IMG/VR virus record: IMGVR_UViG_3300025009_000896
Location: 1-64,000 of that record
Reading direction: 5' to 3' (one strand)
DNA: 64,000 nt
Origin: a virus
Shown piece after piece: positions 1-9,291 of the stretch. Both the position numbers and the translations under genes were made by a program. The number at the start of each line of letters is the position of its first letter. The first letter of the stretch is position 1. Under the pieces are notes generated by a model, which saw only the letters and a list, made by a program, of their open reading frames with translations, did no database searches and had not been told where the DNA came from.

Positions 1-1209
1 ATTTCAGAACTTAACCGATTAGTTGGTGTAACATCTGGAATACAGACACAGATAAACCTTAAGGCTAATATAACATCTCCTACATTCCTTACATCTGTAA
101 TTCTTCCCGCCACTACTTACTTCCCTGCATTGGGAGTGATGAGTTTTAACTCCGGTGACGTTACCTTAACTCATGGGTCTAACCTACTTACCTTAGACGG
201 GGGCGACCTTGCCTTGGGAACAAATAATATCACCCTCACGGGCTCCCTGGGCGCAACCGGGGGCAGAATACTGAAGGGGTGGATGACTAACTTAGAGATT
301 ACCAACCTGCCTACTATAAACGGGGGCACTCTTGCAACTGCACTTGGACTTAATGTGTCTAATTGGAATACGGCATATAGTTGGGTAAGCACCAATGGGG
401 CTAATGCTGTTACCGCATACGGGTGGGGCGACCATGCGGGTCTTTACCTCCCACTTGCAGGTACCGCTGCTGCGGTTACGGGTTTTACCCCCGCATCGGG
501 GTCGTTAACGTTATCGGGGGCAGATGCTATTACCCTTTCAACTACGGCTGTTACAAGCGTTACCCTTCCCACATCGGGAACACTGGCTACAACCCAAAAC
601 ATAAACGATAGCTTAGATGTTTATATGGCTGCCGCCGCTACGGGGGTGGCTTTGGAAGATAGCACAACTGTATATGTTACTCCGACACAGTTAAGCGACA
701 GCCTTGCATTAATCTCATCAGTAACCGGATATGAGCCTGATAGTATCATTGTTAGCACAGGTGATGCTATATTGTATAGTGGGCCAGATACATTAAATCC
801 ATACATACCCTATGCTGACAGGGAGTTAGGGTTAGCCCTTGCCGATTCTACGGGGACAACATCGGGCACCTATGCTACGGGTAGTGACTATTTAAGAGGC
901 ATTTATTCTACCAAAAATACTGGTACGGTGACGGATAACGTTGGTATTACGGCAGCCATGTTACATAGGTTTATATGTTACTCTGAGGCTGCTGCTACGG
1001 ACATTACCGCTGATCCGCAGATAGCCAATGGAACACAAGGACAAATTATAACCATTATAGGATTCTCTGATGCTAACTCTCTTACATTAGATGATGGTGC
1101 AGGGCTACGGCTGTCCGGGCAAATGGTGTTAGGGATTAGTGATAGTATTACATTAATGTATGAGACTACGATAGGGGACTGGATAGAAATTTCGAGGACA
1201 AACAACTGA
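1..1209 (+). CDS. Phage tail fibre protein, 5'-truncated
   Basis: The frame is open from the first base of the window, so the gene begins upstream; the ATG at 130 is internal. The visible N-terminus (NRLVGVTSGIQTQINLKAN) is the trimeric fibre-shaft signature common in phage tail fibres, followed by Gly/Thr/Leu-rich beta repeats of low complexity. The C-terminal ~130 residues are less repetitive and probably form the receptor-binding tip or a trimerisation domain. It ends with TGA two bases before the next ATG, so it is in one transcript with the secreted beta-helix genes that follow. Function is inferred from repeat style only. Confidence 0.75.
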   Translation: MSELNRLVGVTSGIQTQINLKANITSPTFLTSVILPATTYFPALGVMSFNSGDVTLTHGSNLLTLDGGDLALGTNNITLTGSLGATGGRILKGWMTNLEITNLPTINGGTLATALGLNVSNWNTAYSWVSTNGANAVTAYGWGDHAGLYLPLAGTAAAVTGFTPASGSLTLSGADAITLSTTAVTSVTLPTSGTLATTQNINDSLDVYMAAAATGVALEDSTTVYVTPTQLSDSLALISSVTGYEPDSIIVSTGDAILYSGPDTLNPYIPYADRELGLALADSTGTTSGTYATGSDYLRGIYSTKNTGTVTDNVGITAAMLHRFICYSEAAATDITADPQIANGTQGQIITIIGFSDANSLTLDDGAGLRLSGQMVLGISDSITLMYETTIGDWIEISRTNN

Positions 1210-1211
1210 GG

Positions 1212-3527
1212 ATGAAAAATATACTAACCACGCTTTTACTATGTATTTCCCTTGTTGTTGGGGCTGCCACCCGATATGTGGCCACAACGGGAAGTGACGC
1301 AGCGGCAGGAACAATAGATGCACCGTGGGCAACGTGGCAATATGGGTTCAGTCACATAGTGGCAGGTGATACGTTATATATCAGAGGTGGCACCTATCAA
1401 CCCACAGGCACATCGGCAGGAACACCGTTCAGTACCGAGTATTGGGGTGGAGTGGCAATTAGGAACACTGACGGCACGGCCTTGAATAGAATTGTGGTAA
1501 TGAACTATCCGAGTGAAAAGCCCATACTTGATGGAACAAACATAACGGCGGCACAAGGCTCCATTGGTAGCAGATTTGGAATCATAATGCGCAACTGTGA
1601 GTATTGGCACATTAAGGGACTTGAGGTAACGGGGGTGTTGCAATTCCCAACTGAGCTTGGCGTTGGGGGAATAAGGCTCATGGAGGACTGTAACCATAAT
1701 ATTCTTGAACAGATAGTATCTCACGATAACGGGGGTTCTGGAATTACGTTAGTTTATGACTGTACCGATAATCTTATCTTAAATTGTGACAGCTATAATA
1801 ACATAGACCCATATTCAACCCCTACCGCATATAATAATAGCGACGGCATAGAAATAGCCGAGATAGCAGTGGGCATGACAAATACCGTTAGGGGCTGTAG
1901 GATGTGGGGAAACTGTGATGACGGTATGGACTTGTTTGATAACGAGGGCATTGTGGTCATTGATAGTTGTTGGGCATTTTATAATAGTAAGCCCGCAGGC
2001 CCATACGACGCCAACGGCTTTAAGTTGGGAAGAACCAACAATACACATGGAACCGTACGAAGGGTTATTACTAACTCGATAGCGGTAGGCAATCAGGCTG
2101 ATGGGTTTACCACCGGGGGTGATGCTTATTGTGATATGGATATGTTTAACAATACAGCAATAGCTAATAAGTATGGGTTTATGTTTTATTTAACAACCCC
2201 TGCCGACTGTGGTACCATTACAGTTAGAAATAACATAGGATATAATAATGTTGACAACTTCAGGCATAAGTATGCCCCGATGGTTGTTGACCACAATAGT
2301 TACGATAGCGACTTTCAGACCGATGGGCCCGGGATATCTGCTGCCGACTTTGTTACCGTAGATACTCTTGGATTAAGATACTCAAGAAAGTCCGGTGGAT
2401 ACCTGCCGGACATTTCCTTCGCAACATTGGATGCTACATCCGACATGATAAATGCTGGAGTAGACGTGGGGATAGCCTACGACAGTGATGCACCCGACCT
2501 TGGCTATATAGAATATGTGTCAGAGGCACCGCCTGCATCTCCCCTTGTTTCAACAACCACGCCATATAATGTAAGCATAAGAAATGGCACAGGAGGGGGA
2601 ACTGTCACCTATGACGGAGGGGGAAGTATAACAGACAGGGGGATTTGTTGGAGTACTTCTGCTGATCCCGAAACAACCGATAATAGCATAAGTAGTGGGA
2701 CGGGATTGGGATCGTTTACCGCAGCCATAACCGGATTAGCAGCCAATACCACGTATCACATAAGAGCCTTTGCTACCAATGAAGTGGCAACATCTTATGG
2801 TGCAGATGTGGAGTTTACAACGCCTGTATCTGCAAGCTACCGATCAGTTGGAGGTAAGATTTTGTTTATCGGACATAAAGTTTCGAGTAATGTGGCGAGG
2901 ATACCCGTTTTTCCACAGATACTTACGGGTACAACGGATGGATATGTTACCAATGTGGGAAGCGTAGCCGTTACAATGCCCACGGGGGTTGCGGCAGGGG
3001 ACTTGATACTGGTCTTTATTGGCAACAGATATGGCTCAGTATTAGCAGTCAACACGGGGGTGAGTGGAAACAACTGGAATATAGAACATCAGACCGTTGC
3101 AACGGACAATCCTACGGCTGCTATAATATGGAAGATAGCCGAGGCATCTAACGCACTAACGCTTACTATTACCCCAAACGGAAACTGCAACTATGTAGCA
3201 TATAGAATATCAGATTTTAACGCCGCAGACCCACTAACCGTTACGGCAGGAGAGATAACCGTAGCGACCAATTTTGACCCTCCGGCTAATCAGGGCGCAT
3301 ACGGAACCCTTAAATATCTATGGATGGGCTGTGCCTATTCTGCTAACGCCTCAGCAACAGTAGCCCCCACTGACTTTGGTGATCTATACGTCAATGACTA
3401 TAATGGTGACAGTCAAAGTGTGGCATGGAGGGAGTACGAATATGGTAGCAGTTATGATCCGGGGGCGTTTACGTCACCCGGGGGAACGTACATTGCTCTC
3501 ACCTGTATAATTAACCCTATCGAATGA
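1212..3527 (+). CDS. Secreted right-handed beta-helix protein (pectate-lyase-like) with Fn3 domain
   Basis: 771 residues. Residues 1-20 look like a Sec signal peptide (charged start, LTTLLLCISLVVGAA). A DUF1565-type opening follows (RYVATTGSD... DTLYIRGGTY, about residues 21-65), then a long parallel beta-helix with many N-N turns (to about 430), a fibronectin type III domain (about 445-545, ending in an FTTP-like strand), and a C-terminal beta-sandwich domain (about 545-771). The fold suits a polysaccharide-binding or -cleaving tailspike, but a signal peptide is unexpected for a virion protein assembled in the cytoplasm. It overlaps the next gene by 4 bases (ATGA). Catalytic residues cannot be assigned by eye. 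Confidence 0.7.
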   Translation: MKNILTTLLLCISLVVGAATRYVATTGSDAAAGTIDAPWATWQYGFSHIVAGDTLYIRGGTYQPTGTSAGTPFSTEYWGGVAIRNTDGTALNRIVVMNYPSEKPILDGTNITAAQGSIGSRFGIIMRNCEYWHIKGLEVTGVLQFPTELGVGGIRLMEDCNHNILEQIVSHDNGGSGITLVYDCTDNLILNCDSYNNIDPYSTPTAYNNSDGIEIAEIAVGMTNTVRGCRMWGNCDDGMDLFDNEGIVVIDSCWAFYNSKPAGPYDANGFKLGRTNNTHGTVRRVITNSIAVGNQADGFTTGGDAYCDMDMFNNTAIANKYGFMFYLTTPADCGTITVRNNIGYNNVDNFRHKYAPMVVDHNSYDSDFQTDGPGISAADFVTVDTLGLRYSRKSGGYLPDISFATLDATSDMINAGVDVGIAYDSDAPDLGYIEYVSEAPPASPLVSTTTPYNVSIRNGTGGGTVTYDGGGSITDRGICWSTSADPETTDNSISSGTGLGSFTAAITGLAANTTYHIRAFATNEVATSYGADVEFTTPVSASYRSVGGKILFIGHKVSSNVARIPVFPQILTGTTDGYVTNVGSVAVTMPTGVAAGDLILVFIGNRYGSVLAVNTGVSGNNWNIEHQTVATDNPTAAIIWKIAEASNALTLTITPNGNCNYVAYRISDFNAADPLTVTAGEITVATNFDPPANQGAYGTLKYLWMGCAYSANASATVAPTDFGDLYVNDYNGDSQSVAWREYEYGSSYDPGAFTSPGGTYIALTCIINPIE

Positions 3528-5938
3528 AGAAGCTAATTACTATACTATTATTTATGTCCCTTGGATTTGCCGTAGCAGCACAGGCGGTGGTTACAATCGA
3601 GGGGAAGGACACCACCATAACCGGAGCCGGGGGCTATGCTATTACACGAACGTCGGCTATACTCCTTAGGTTCTTAAATAACATAGTCCTATACACCTAC
3701 ACAGAAGACCCTATAGTTAACTGTGGAACGAACGACTACACCATAGGGCAATCCACAAACCTAAACGATGCCGTTATTAAGGGCAATAGGGTTACGTGGA
3801 CATCTGCAACTGAGACGGGAAGCACGCATGGTCTGATGGCGGGGTATAACACTGGCTATGATATTGCATACAACTATATTGACTCAACTCAGTATGGAGT
3901 GACACACGAAGGTGGATATCCCAACCACACGTCAATGGACAACTCCACGGGAGGTATCTATTACAACATATTTAAAAACAATAACTTCAGCGTCATTGAA
4001 AAGGGGTATGCAGGTACACGTATTTATAATAACACCTTCTACACCAATAAGAACGAGTTTTCAACGTTTATAGGGATTAAGGAGTCAGATACAGGGGGTA
4101 TAACAGAACCATATCCGGTAACCAGTGGCACTAAAGTCTTTAACAACATCTTCTATAATGATGGCACAACTGCATTTCACGCCATATCAGTGGGCGAAGC
4201 CACAGACGACACCCCAGAGGAGATGGATACGGTTGGGCTTGAAATTGATTACAACATTTATTTTTATGAAAATAGCGCTAATAACGAGCCAACCTTCGAG
4301 TTTAACGGAGACAGTAAGACGTGGACGGAATGGAGGGCGTTAGGCTATGACGAACACTCTGTTATACTTGATCCTCAGTTTGTAGACTTCATAGACCTTG
4401 TTCCTGCATCCAAAGACCTAATTGATATAGGCACTAACTTGGGCACTGAGTTTGATGATGGTCTTTCGACTACAGCAACGTGGGTTGCAGGCGTTACCCC
4501 TACGACTGAAGTTCAGGGTGACTTATGGCAAGTGGGGGCAAGGGTATATGAAACAGACGTAATATACTCAGCAACCTATTATGTGTCAACCACGGGGAGC
4601 GACGATAACCCCGGCACCTACGCACTACCATGGGCTACTTGGGGCGAGGCATTCAACTCTGCCTCGGTACAACCCGGAGATACCGTTTACTTCAGGGGCG
4701 GTGTTTACTCAATGACATCCGATAACCTTGCCTATCCTTATAGTGAAGGATCGGGGTATAACGTAGGTCGTGACGGCACAATAGGGGACACCATAAGGTA
4801 TTGGGCCTACCCGGGCGAAACACCTATATTAGACTGTGACAACATTAGCTTAGCAAGTGGGTCTAATAGGGGCATTAACGGTAACGATATAAACTATGTT
4901 CACTTTAAAGGACTAACGGTTAGGAACGTTAATCAATCTGCGGCAGGGAATAGCACCTATGGGTGGATAATAAACGGGGACAACTTAAAGGTTGAAAACT
5001 GTGAGGTATATAATACCGGAGGTAGGGGGTTTTACTCTACGGGTCATGAGGTATATTACCTAAACTGTGACTCACATCATAACTGCGACTCACTCACAGC
5101 GGCACTCCCGGGTAATGATGGTGTGGGATTTCAGAACACCGACCTTACAAATGCTGATGGCAGTATTTACTATTGGAATTGCAGGGCATGGATGAATGGT
5201 GACCAAGGCTTTTCTGCTGTTTCAATAGGCTACTTAGAGTTTGACGGATGTTGGTCGTTTAATAATGGACTTTATCAGGGTGAGGGACATGGGTTTAAAA
5301 TGGGTGCTGTAGGGCTTGAGGGTGAACAGCCTGAGTTTGGCCCGCTGAAGAGAAAGTATACAAACAACGTTGCCGCATTCAATAGGGCTAATGGATGGAC
5401 AACCAACGACAACACAAGCTATCTGGCCAGAACCATGTATGTCTATAACAACATTGCTTACCACAATGGCTACCCTACGGGATGGGGAGGATTGGCTGCG
5501 GGGTTTGTTATTTACAATACGGCTTCGATTGATGCCGAAGAGTTAGACCGCACCTACCACAATAACATTGCCTACGGCAACGAAGATGGCGACACCTTTA
5601 TTCCCGCCGGGGCTTTATATACCCACTCCAACAACTCATGGGACTTAAGCGTAACCGTTTCTGACGCTGACTTTGTGTCAGTGGACAGTACGGGAATAAC
5701 AGCAGCAAGACAAGCAGATGGGTCACTCCCTGCTAATGATTGTTTTACTGACTTTCTGCAATTAGCTACTGGTAGCGAGCTAATTGACGTTGGGGTTAAC
5801 GTTTCTATACCCTACAACGGCGTAGCCCCCGACCTTGGCCCGTTCGAGACTACTGATGCAGGCACCCCAACAAGCATAACGCCATTAAAATATGGCAATA
5901 AGTTCCTAAAAAGTGGAGAAATATTCTTAAAGAGATGA
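3524..5938 (+). CDS. Secreted double beta-helix protein (pectate-lyase-like)
   Basis: 804 residues with a signal peptide (MKKLITILLFMSLGFAVAAQ; the AAQ end fits Bacteroidota signal peptidase I sites). There are two beta-helix segments: about residues 20-330 and about 345-780. The second opens with the same strand pattern as the upstream paralogue (YYVSTTGSDD... DTVYFRGGVYS), so the two genes share a domain by duplication. The C-terminus ends in a short basic tail. Start overlaps the stop of the preceding gene, and the stop overlaps the start of the T9SS-domain gene, so all three are translationally coupled. Polysaccharide degradation or binding outside the cell is inferred. Confidence 0.68.
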   Translation: MKKLITILLFMSLGFAVAAQAVVTIEGKDTTITGAGGYAITRTSAILLRFLNNIVLYTYTEDPIVNCGTNDYTIGQSTNLNDAVIKGNRVTWTSATETGSTHGLMAGYNTGYDIAYNYIDSTQYGVTHEGGYPNHTSMDNSTGGIYYNIFKNNNFSVIEKGYAGTRIYNNTFYTNKNEFSTFIGIKESDTGGITEPYPVTSGTKVFNNIFYNDGTTAFHAISVGEATDDTPEEMDTVGLEIDYNIYFYENSANNEPTFEFNGDSKTWTEWRALGYDEHSVILDPQFVDFIDLVPASKDLIDIGTNLGTEFDDGLSTTATWVAGVTPTTEVQGDLWQVGARVYETDVIYSATYYVSTTGSDDNPGTYALPWATWGEAFNSASVQPGDTVYFRGGVYSMTSDNLAYPYSEGSGYNVGRDGTIGDTIRYWAYPGETPILDCDNISLASGSNRGINGNDINYVHFKGLTVRNVNQSAAGNSTYGWIINGDNLKVENCEVYNTGGRGFYSTGHEVYYLNCDSHHNCDSLTAALPGNDGVGFQNTDLTNADGSIYYWNCRAWMNGDQGFSAVSIGYLEFDGCWSFNNGLYQGEGHGFKMGAVGLEGEQPEFGPLKRKYTNNVAAFNRANGWTTNDNTSYLARTMYVYNNIAYHNGYPTGWGGLAAGFVIYNTASIDAEELDRTYHNNIAYGNEDGDTFIPAGALYTHSNNSWDLSVTVSDADFVSVDSTGITAARQADGSLPANDCFTDFLQLATGSELIDVGVNVSIPYNGVAPDLGPFETTDAGTPTSITPLKYGNKFLKSGEIFLKR

Positions 5939-6213
5939 GAAAACACTGGATGTTGATAGTATCATTTTTCTGTTTAAGTTTGTTGGTTTGGTCACAAAAG
6001 ATTAACTATGACAGAATAGTCATGTATCCTAACCCATGCCATGACTACCTAAATGTCAAGTCTGACACACTTTTACCCGCTATCCTTGAAATTTATACCT
6101 TTGAGGGAAAGTTAGTAATGATAAAAAAGATAGAAGAGGGACAGATGGAAGTGAGAATTGATGTTACTACCTTAAAGCCGGGATCATATATAATAACATT
6201 TAAAAATAAATAA
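5935..6213 (+). CDS. Small secreted protein consisting of a T9SS type A sorting domain
   Basis: 92 residues: a signal peptide (MRKHWMLIVSFFCLSLLVWSQ) followed directly by a complete type IX secretion C-terminal sorting domain. The diagnostic features are visible: MYPNPCHDYLNV near residue 30, LEIYTFEGKLV in the middle, IDVTTLKPGSYIITF at the end. In known T9SS cargo this ~70-residue domain sits at the C-terminus of a large enzyme; here it stands alone, overlapping by 4 bases the stop of a secreted beta-helix gene. It could be a detached sorting domain of that gene, or a decoy for the host secretion machine. The domain call is strong; the role is open. Confidence 0.8.
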   Translation: MRKHWMLIVSFFCLSLLVWSQKINYDRIVMYPNPCHDYLNVKSDTLLPAILEIYTFEGKLVMIKKIEEGQMEVRIDVTTLKPGSYIITFKNK

Positions 6214-6215
6214 TA

Positions 6216-6599
6216 ATGGAACACTACTCACTTTTACTTGGATACATCCCCGCTACGATGTTTATCGCAATGGTATTATTCGCAGCGATTGGGGTTAGCA
6301 TTAGGCTACTGATTGATGCTGTTGGCAGGAACCAAAACTCCCCTGCTACTCCTTATAAGTTTTCCATTCTATTTCTGCTTAGGGATAACTGGAAGACCAT
6401 TCTCCTGACCTTCATTGCAATACTTGTTGTGCTGAGGTTTGCAGCTTCAATCTTTGATGAGCAGTTTACTGCCGAAAACTTAGACCTGCCCGCCACGAAG
6501 GAGAAGTGGCTGTTTGGTAGCCTTATGGTAGGCATAGCCTTCAACCACGTAATTCAGATATTAAAAGAAAAGTCTGACTTGCTGAAGGTTAAAAGATGA
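6216..6599 (+). CDS. Three-helix membrane protein, holin candidate
   Basis: 127 residues with hydrophobic segments at about 8-33, 57-77 and 98-115 and short charged loops; the C-terminus is basic (LLKVKR). Size, topology and position ahead of further small membrane proteins and a DUF5675 protein suit a phage holin, but no family signature is recognised. It overlaps the next gene by 4 bases. Confidence 0.5.
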   Translation: MEHYSLLLGYIPATMFIAMVLFAAIGVSIRLLIDAVGRNQNSPATPYKFSILFLLRDNWKTILLTFIAILVVLRFAASIFDEQFTAENLDLPATKEKWLFGSLMVGIAFNHVIQILKEKSDLLKVKR

Positions 6600-6976
6600 A
6601 GGGTCTCTTTAAATACATGGGGTACTTTCTCTCTGCCTGTGCAGTAGTGACTGTTATATTTACGTGGGGCGTAAACCATGAACGTAAAGTAGTAAAAGAC
6701 ACATCTGTTTCTAATAAGGTAGACAGGCTAATCGAGTCCGACTCTCTCCGTAATGTTCAGATGATATACTTTCAGGCGTCGGTAATGGATAGTATATCAC
6801 ACATATCCCACCAACTAAGGAGACAGAAAGATGAGTTTCAAAAGACAAAGGTATCCTTAGACAACCTGAGAATTTATATGATAAACAATGCTGCCACTAA
6901 AGAGGATATGGTGGAGGTGTTAAACATCTGGGACATAAAAAAAAACTTGAATTTCAACGGGACAGCATTAAGGTAG
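6596..6976 (+). CDS. Membrane-anchored coiled-coil protein
   Basis: 126 residues. One N-terminal membrane segment (about 6-26) precedes a mostly helical, charged region with heptad spacing (about 40-105). This layout resembles inner-membrane spanin-like or lysis accessory proteins, though no cognate lipoprotein partner is obvious. Unknown function; gene reality supported by ATGA coupling to the preceding membrane gene. Confidence 0.5.
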   Translation: MKGLFKYMGYFLSACAVVTVIFTWGVNHERKVVKDTSVSNKVDRLIESDSLRNVQMIYFQASVMDSISHISHQLRRQKDEFQKTKVSLDNLRIYMINNAATKEDMVEVLNIWDIKKNLNFNGTALR

Positions 6977-7027
6977 TAGAATTTTTAAAGCAATATAATC
7001 CATCCATATCAGTCAAAAAAATAAAAG

Positions 7028-7357
7028 ATGAGTAGGATAACATTAGAGAAGATACTTAGCGGGAATTTCAAAAGCTATAAAGTAGACACGGGCAACATGA
7101 ACCTCACCATTGATGATTTGGTGACAATAAAGAGAATAATGGATCGCAACTCGGAGTCCGATGCAGAGGAAAGGGAGAAGGAAAGAGACGACCTGATAAA
7201 ACAATTAGTAGAGGTACTAAAGCCGTTCTTTACTAAGTTTGAGGATATGCAGATTGATATTGATAAAGTCAAATCTAAGTCTAACGACCATGAGGATAGG
7301 CTTACTATTATAGAGGGTAAGGTAGAAAATATCGAAAAGATTTTGAAAGTTGCATAG
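7028..7357 (+). CDS. Coiled-coil protein of unknown function
   Basis: 109 residues, soluble, strongly charged (runs of E, K, D) with a coiled-coil from about residue 35 to the end (IEGKVENIEKILKVA). No signal peptide or membrane segment. It lies in the lysis-like block, and the last codons overlap the -33 box of the next promoter. Confidence 0.5.
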   Translation: MSRITLEKILSGNFKSYKVDTGNMNLTIDDLVTIKRIMDRNSESDAEEREKERDDLIKQLVEVLKPFFTKFEDMQIDIDKVKSKSNDHEDRLTIIEGKVENIEKILKVA

Positions 7358-7372
7358 GAATACCTATCTTTG
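7342..7372 (+). promoter_or_regulatory. Bacteroidota-type promoter
   Basis: TTTG at 7342-7345, 19-nt spacer, TATCTTTG at 7365-7372. It drives the plus-strand lysis-like genes from 7398. The transcript start falls next to a copy of the dispersed motif. Confidence 0.75.
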
Positions 7373-7378
7373 TAGCTG

Positions 7379-7395
7379 AAACCAACAAACATAAA
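7379..7395 (+). repeat. Dispersed 18-bp motif, copy upstream of a start codon
   Basis: AAACCAACAAACATAAA lies between the -7 box and the ATG at 7398. It is one of about 44 copies of the family AAnCCAnnGAACnTAAAC described in the findings. Confidence 0.6.
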
Positions 7396-7397
7396 AG

Positions 7398-7637
7398 ATG
7401 AAAGAAAGAATTAAATTGTGGTTCGCAAAGCAGAAGGCTGCAATAGGTCTATGGTTTACAAACGTAGGGCTGAAGATAACAGACCTTTTCGACACGCCTC
7501 TCTTCACGGGCTTTATGACGCTACTCATAGCCCTGTTCTGCCTCGGTGCTCCGGGTTATGGTGCGTTTTTGGCATTTGTTTACTTCGCTCTGTGGGTGTT
7601 CCTTGCAGACAAGAGGAGTTTTGATAAACGACTGTAA
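7398..7637 (+). CDS. Small membrane protein, two helices
   Basis: 79 residues with a basic amphipathic N-terminus and hydrophobic segments about 36-52 and 54-70. It follows its own promoter and sits among lysis-like genes, so a holin or antiholin role is possible. No family recognised. Confidence 0.5.
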   Translation: MKERIKLWFAKQKAAIGLWFTNVGLKITDLFDTPLFTGFMTLLIALFCLGAPGYGAFLAFVYFALWVFLADKRSFDKRL

Positions 7638-7662
7638 AAATGGGCGCGCGATAAACCTTATT

Positions 7663-7734
7663 ATGACACTGGTGATAGTCCTTGGGTTGTTAGTACTCGG
7701 GACTTCGCTATTTAAAGAGGATAAGTATGAGTAG
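7663..7734 (+). CDS. 23-residue membrane peptide
   Basis: ATG at 7663 encodes MTLVIVLGLLVLGTSLF followed by a charged tail and TAG. One membrane helix. It overlaps the start of the DUF5675 gene by 8 bases, the coupling seen throughout this block, which argues that it is translated. Confidence 0.45.
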   Translation: MTLVIVLGLLVLGTSLFKEDKYE

Positions 7735-8164
7735 AGAGCTATTGCTTGAGAGAAAGTTTATGAAAGATGCCTACACAATAGGCAAACTTTCCGTTGATGA
7801 CGAGCCGTACTGTGACACCTTAGAGGATAAGGTCAGGGATTTTAATCATGACGGAGACCTCAATGATGAAGGAGAGAAGAAGGTATATGGTGAAACAGCC
7901 ATACCCTTTGGCAGGTATCGCATAACGGTAACATACAGCCCTAAGTTTAAGCGCAAGGTGCCACTATTGATGAGCGTGCCTCACTTTGAGGGCATAAGGA
8001 TTCATGCTGCAAATTGGCCCACTCAGTTAAGCGGGTGCATAGCTGTAGGAGAAAACAAGGTCAAGGGAGGGTTGATTAACAGCCGTCAATATGAGAGAGA
8101 ACTAACGGGGTGGTTGGATATGTGGCAGTCTGCCGGAGAAGATTTATTCATAACAATTATTTGA
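7727..8164 (+). CDS. DUF5675 family protein (lysis-region)
   Basis: 145 residues matching the DUF5675 pattern: a short beta N-terminus, YGETAIPFGRYRITV about residues 60-75, VPHFEGIRIHAANW about 87-100 and SGCIAVGENKV about 104-115. The His and Cys in the last two blocks resemble the H...SxGC arrangement of L,D-transpeptidase-like folds, so peptidoglycan processing is a reasonable inference. It lies between small membrane genes in a lysis-like cluster. Confidence 0.7.
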   Translation: MSRELLLERKFMKDAYTIGKLSVDDEPYCDTLEDKVRDFNHDGDLNDEGEKKVYGETAIPFGRYRITVTYSPKFKRKVPLLMSVPHFEGIRIHAANWPTQLSGCIAVGENKVKGGLINSRQYERELTGWLDMWQSAGEDLFITII

Positions 8165-8165
8165 G

Positions 8166-8855
8166 ATGGAACTAAAGATTAAGAAAGTATATGTTTTTGT
8201 GGCTCTATTAGCCATATTTGCCCTTATCTTTATCGGGGGCAGGATAAGCGTCACCCGGCAGTTAAGAGCGGCTAATGCGGTACTTAGTGCAGCCGAAACG
8301 ACGATTCAACAGTATGAGGTAACTATTGCGGGACAAAAACAGCAGGTTACTGAGTTAAAACAGATAGTAACGGATAAGCAGACAGCCATAGAACTTAACC
8401 TAATAGAGAAGGATAAGTGGAAGAAACTCTACTATAAGACTATTGAGAGTAACACCGAACTAACTGCTCGGGTGTCTATCTTAATAGACTCTATAAAGGC
8501 TATCAAACCCGAGATCATTTACATTACCACTGATCCCGAGGTAGATTCTATTCCCTGTGTGGTTATACCTTATGATTGGGTTTACTCTGACAAGTATGTT
8601 AAGGCCGTTGGTCACGTGGATCGTCAGGCGCAAACTTCTTTGAGTTTAGAGATGCCCGTAGACTTCGATGTAGTAATAGGTAATAAGAAGAAAGGGGGCA
8701 TCCCAACAGTTAGTATATTGGAGGATAACCCCTATCTATATGTTACTAAGATTAAATCGGTAAAGGTCGTAGACAATAAATGGTATCAAAGCCGTTGGGT
8801 GCCCTTTATTGCAGGATTCGGCGGTGCTATGGCTGTGTTTTTTCTGTTGAAGTAA
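8166..8855 (+). CDS. Coiled-coil protein with a membrane helix at each end
   Basis: 229 residues: N-terminal membrane segment (about 8-26), a long coiled-coil (about 30-105), a beta-rich central part and a C-terminal membrane segment (about 208-228, FIAGFGGAMAVFFLL). This envelope-spanning architecture suits a unimolecular-spanin-like or lysis accessory role. Its 3' end overlaps the convergent minus gene by 29 bases, closing the first plus block. Confidence 0.5.
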   Translation: MELKIKKVYVFVALLAIFALIFIGGRISVTRQLRAANAVLSAAETTIQQYEVTIAGQKQQVTELKQIVTDKQTAIELNLIEKDKWKKLYYKTIESNTELTARVSILIDSIKAIKPEIIYITTDPEVDSIPCVVIPYDWVYSDKYVKAVGHVDRQAQTSLSLEMPVDFDVVIGNKKKGGIPTVSILEDNPYLYVTKIKSVKVVDNKWYQSRWVPFIAGFGGAMAVFFLLK

Positions 8856-9057
8856 ACATCTCTGAAAAATCGTTTTCTGGTATCTCTATTGACCTTACAT
8901 CGGCCCCGCATACGGGGCAATGATTAACTCGTATCCTTTGTTCCTCATTGTCATATAAACATGGCATCAAAAATACCTTTCCTCCCTTACCATCAAGGTA
9001 AGAAAACCATGCGAACCGAATCGCTATCTTTGGGAAATAATTACAGCAGTATTTCAT
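8827..9057 (-). CDS. Small Cys-rich protein
   Basis: 76 residues with an N-terminal CC pair and a later HCPVCGADV knuckle, a likely zinc-binding ribbon. Unknown function. It is the last gene of minus block A and overlaps its upstream neighbour by 4 bases. Confidence 0.5.
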   Translation of the reverse strand: MKYCCNYFPKIAIRFAWFSYLDGKGGKVFLMPCLYDNEEQRIRVNHCPVCGADVRSIEIPENDFSEMFTSTEKTQP

Positions 9058-9260
9058 TTTTCTCGTGTGCTAAATTCCATTGTTTCATGTGTCTTAGATA
9101 ATCGGAATATCATTATATCCCACTCCTCCTTGCCTAATCTCACAGTAGCGAATAGCTCACGTGGAGATAGTCTAACTATATAAACCAAGCAGCTATTTCT
9201 ATGACCCACATCAAGTCTGGCAATATCACCCACTTTTAGGTTTTGTTTATTGTATTCCAT
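9054..9260 (-). CDS. Hypothetical protein
   Basis: 68 residues beginning MEYNKQNLKVGDIARLDVG. The opening resembles small beta-barrel proteins; no family recognised. Coupled by ATGA to the downstream Cys-rich gene. Confidence 0.45.
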   Translation of the reverse strand: MEYNKQNLKVGDIARLDVGHRNSCLVYIVRLSPRELFATVRLGKEEWDIMIFRLSKTHETMEFSTREK

Positions 9261-9291
9261 TTTTCTTCTATTTACGGCTTTTAATTAAAAG

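Noticed and set aside
3750-3770. Motif-like sequence in the tail-region beta-helix gene
   Set aside because: One base short in the spacing of the consensus; counted as chance, leaving the tail region free of the motif.
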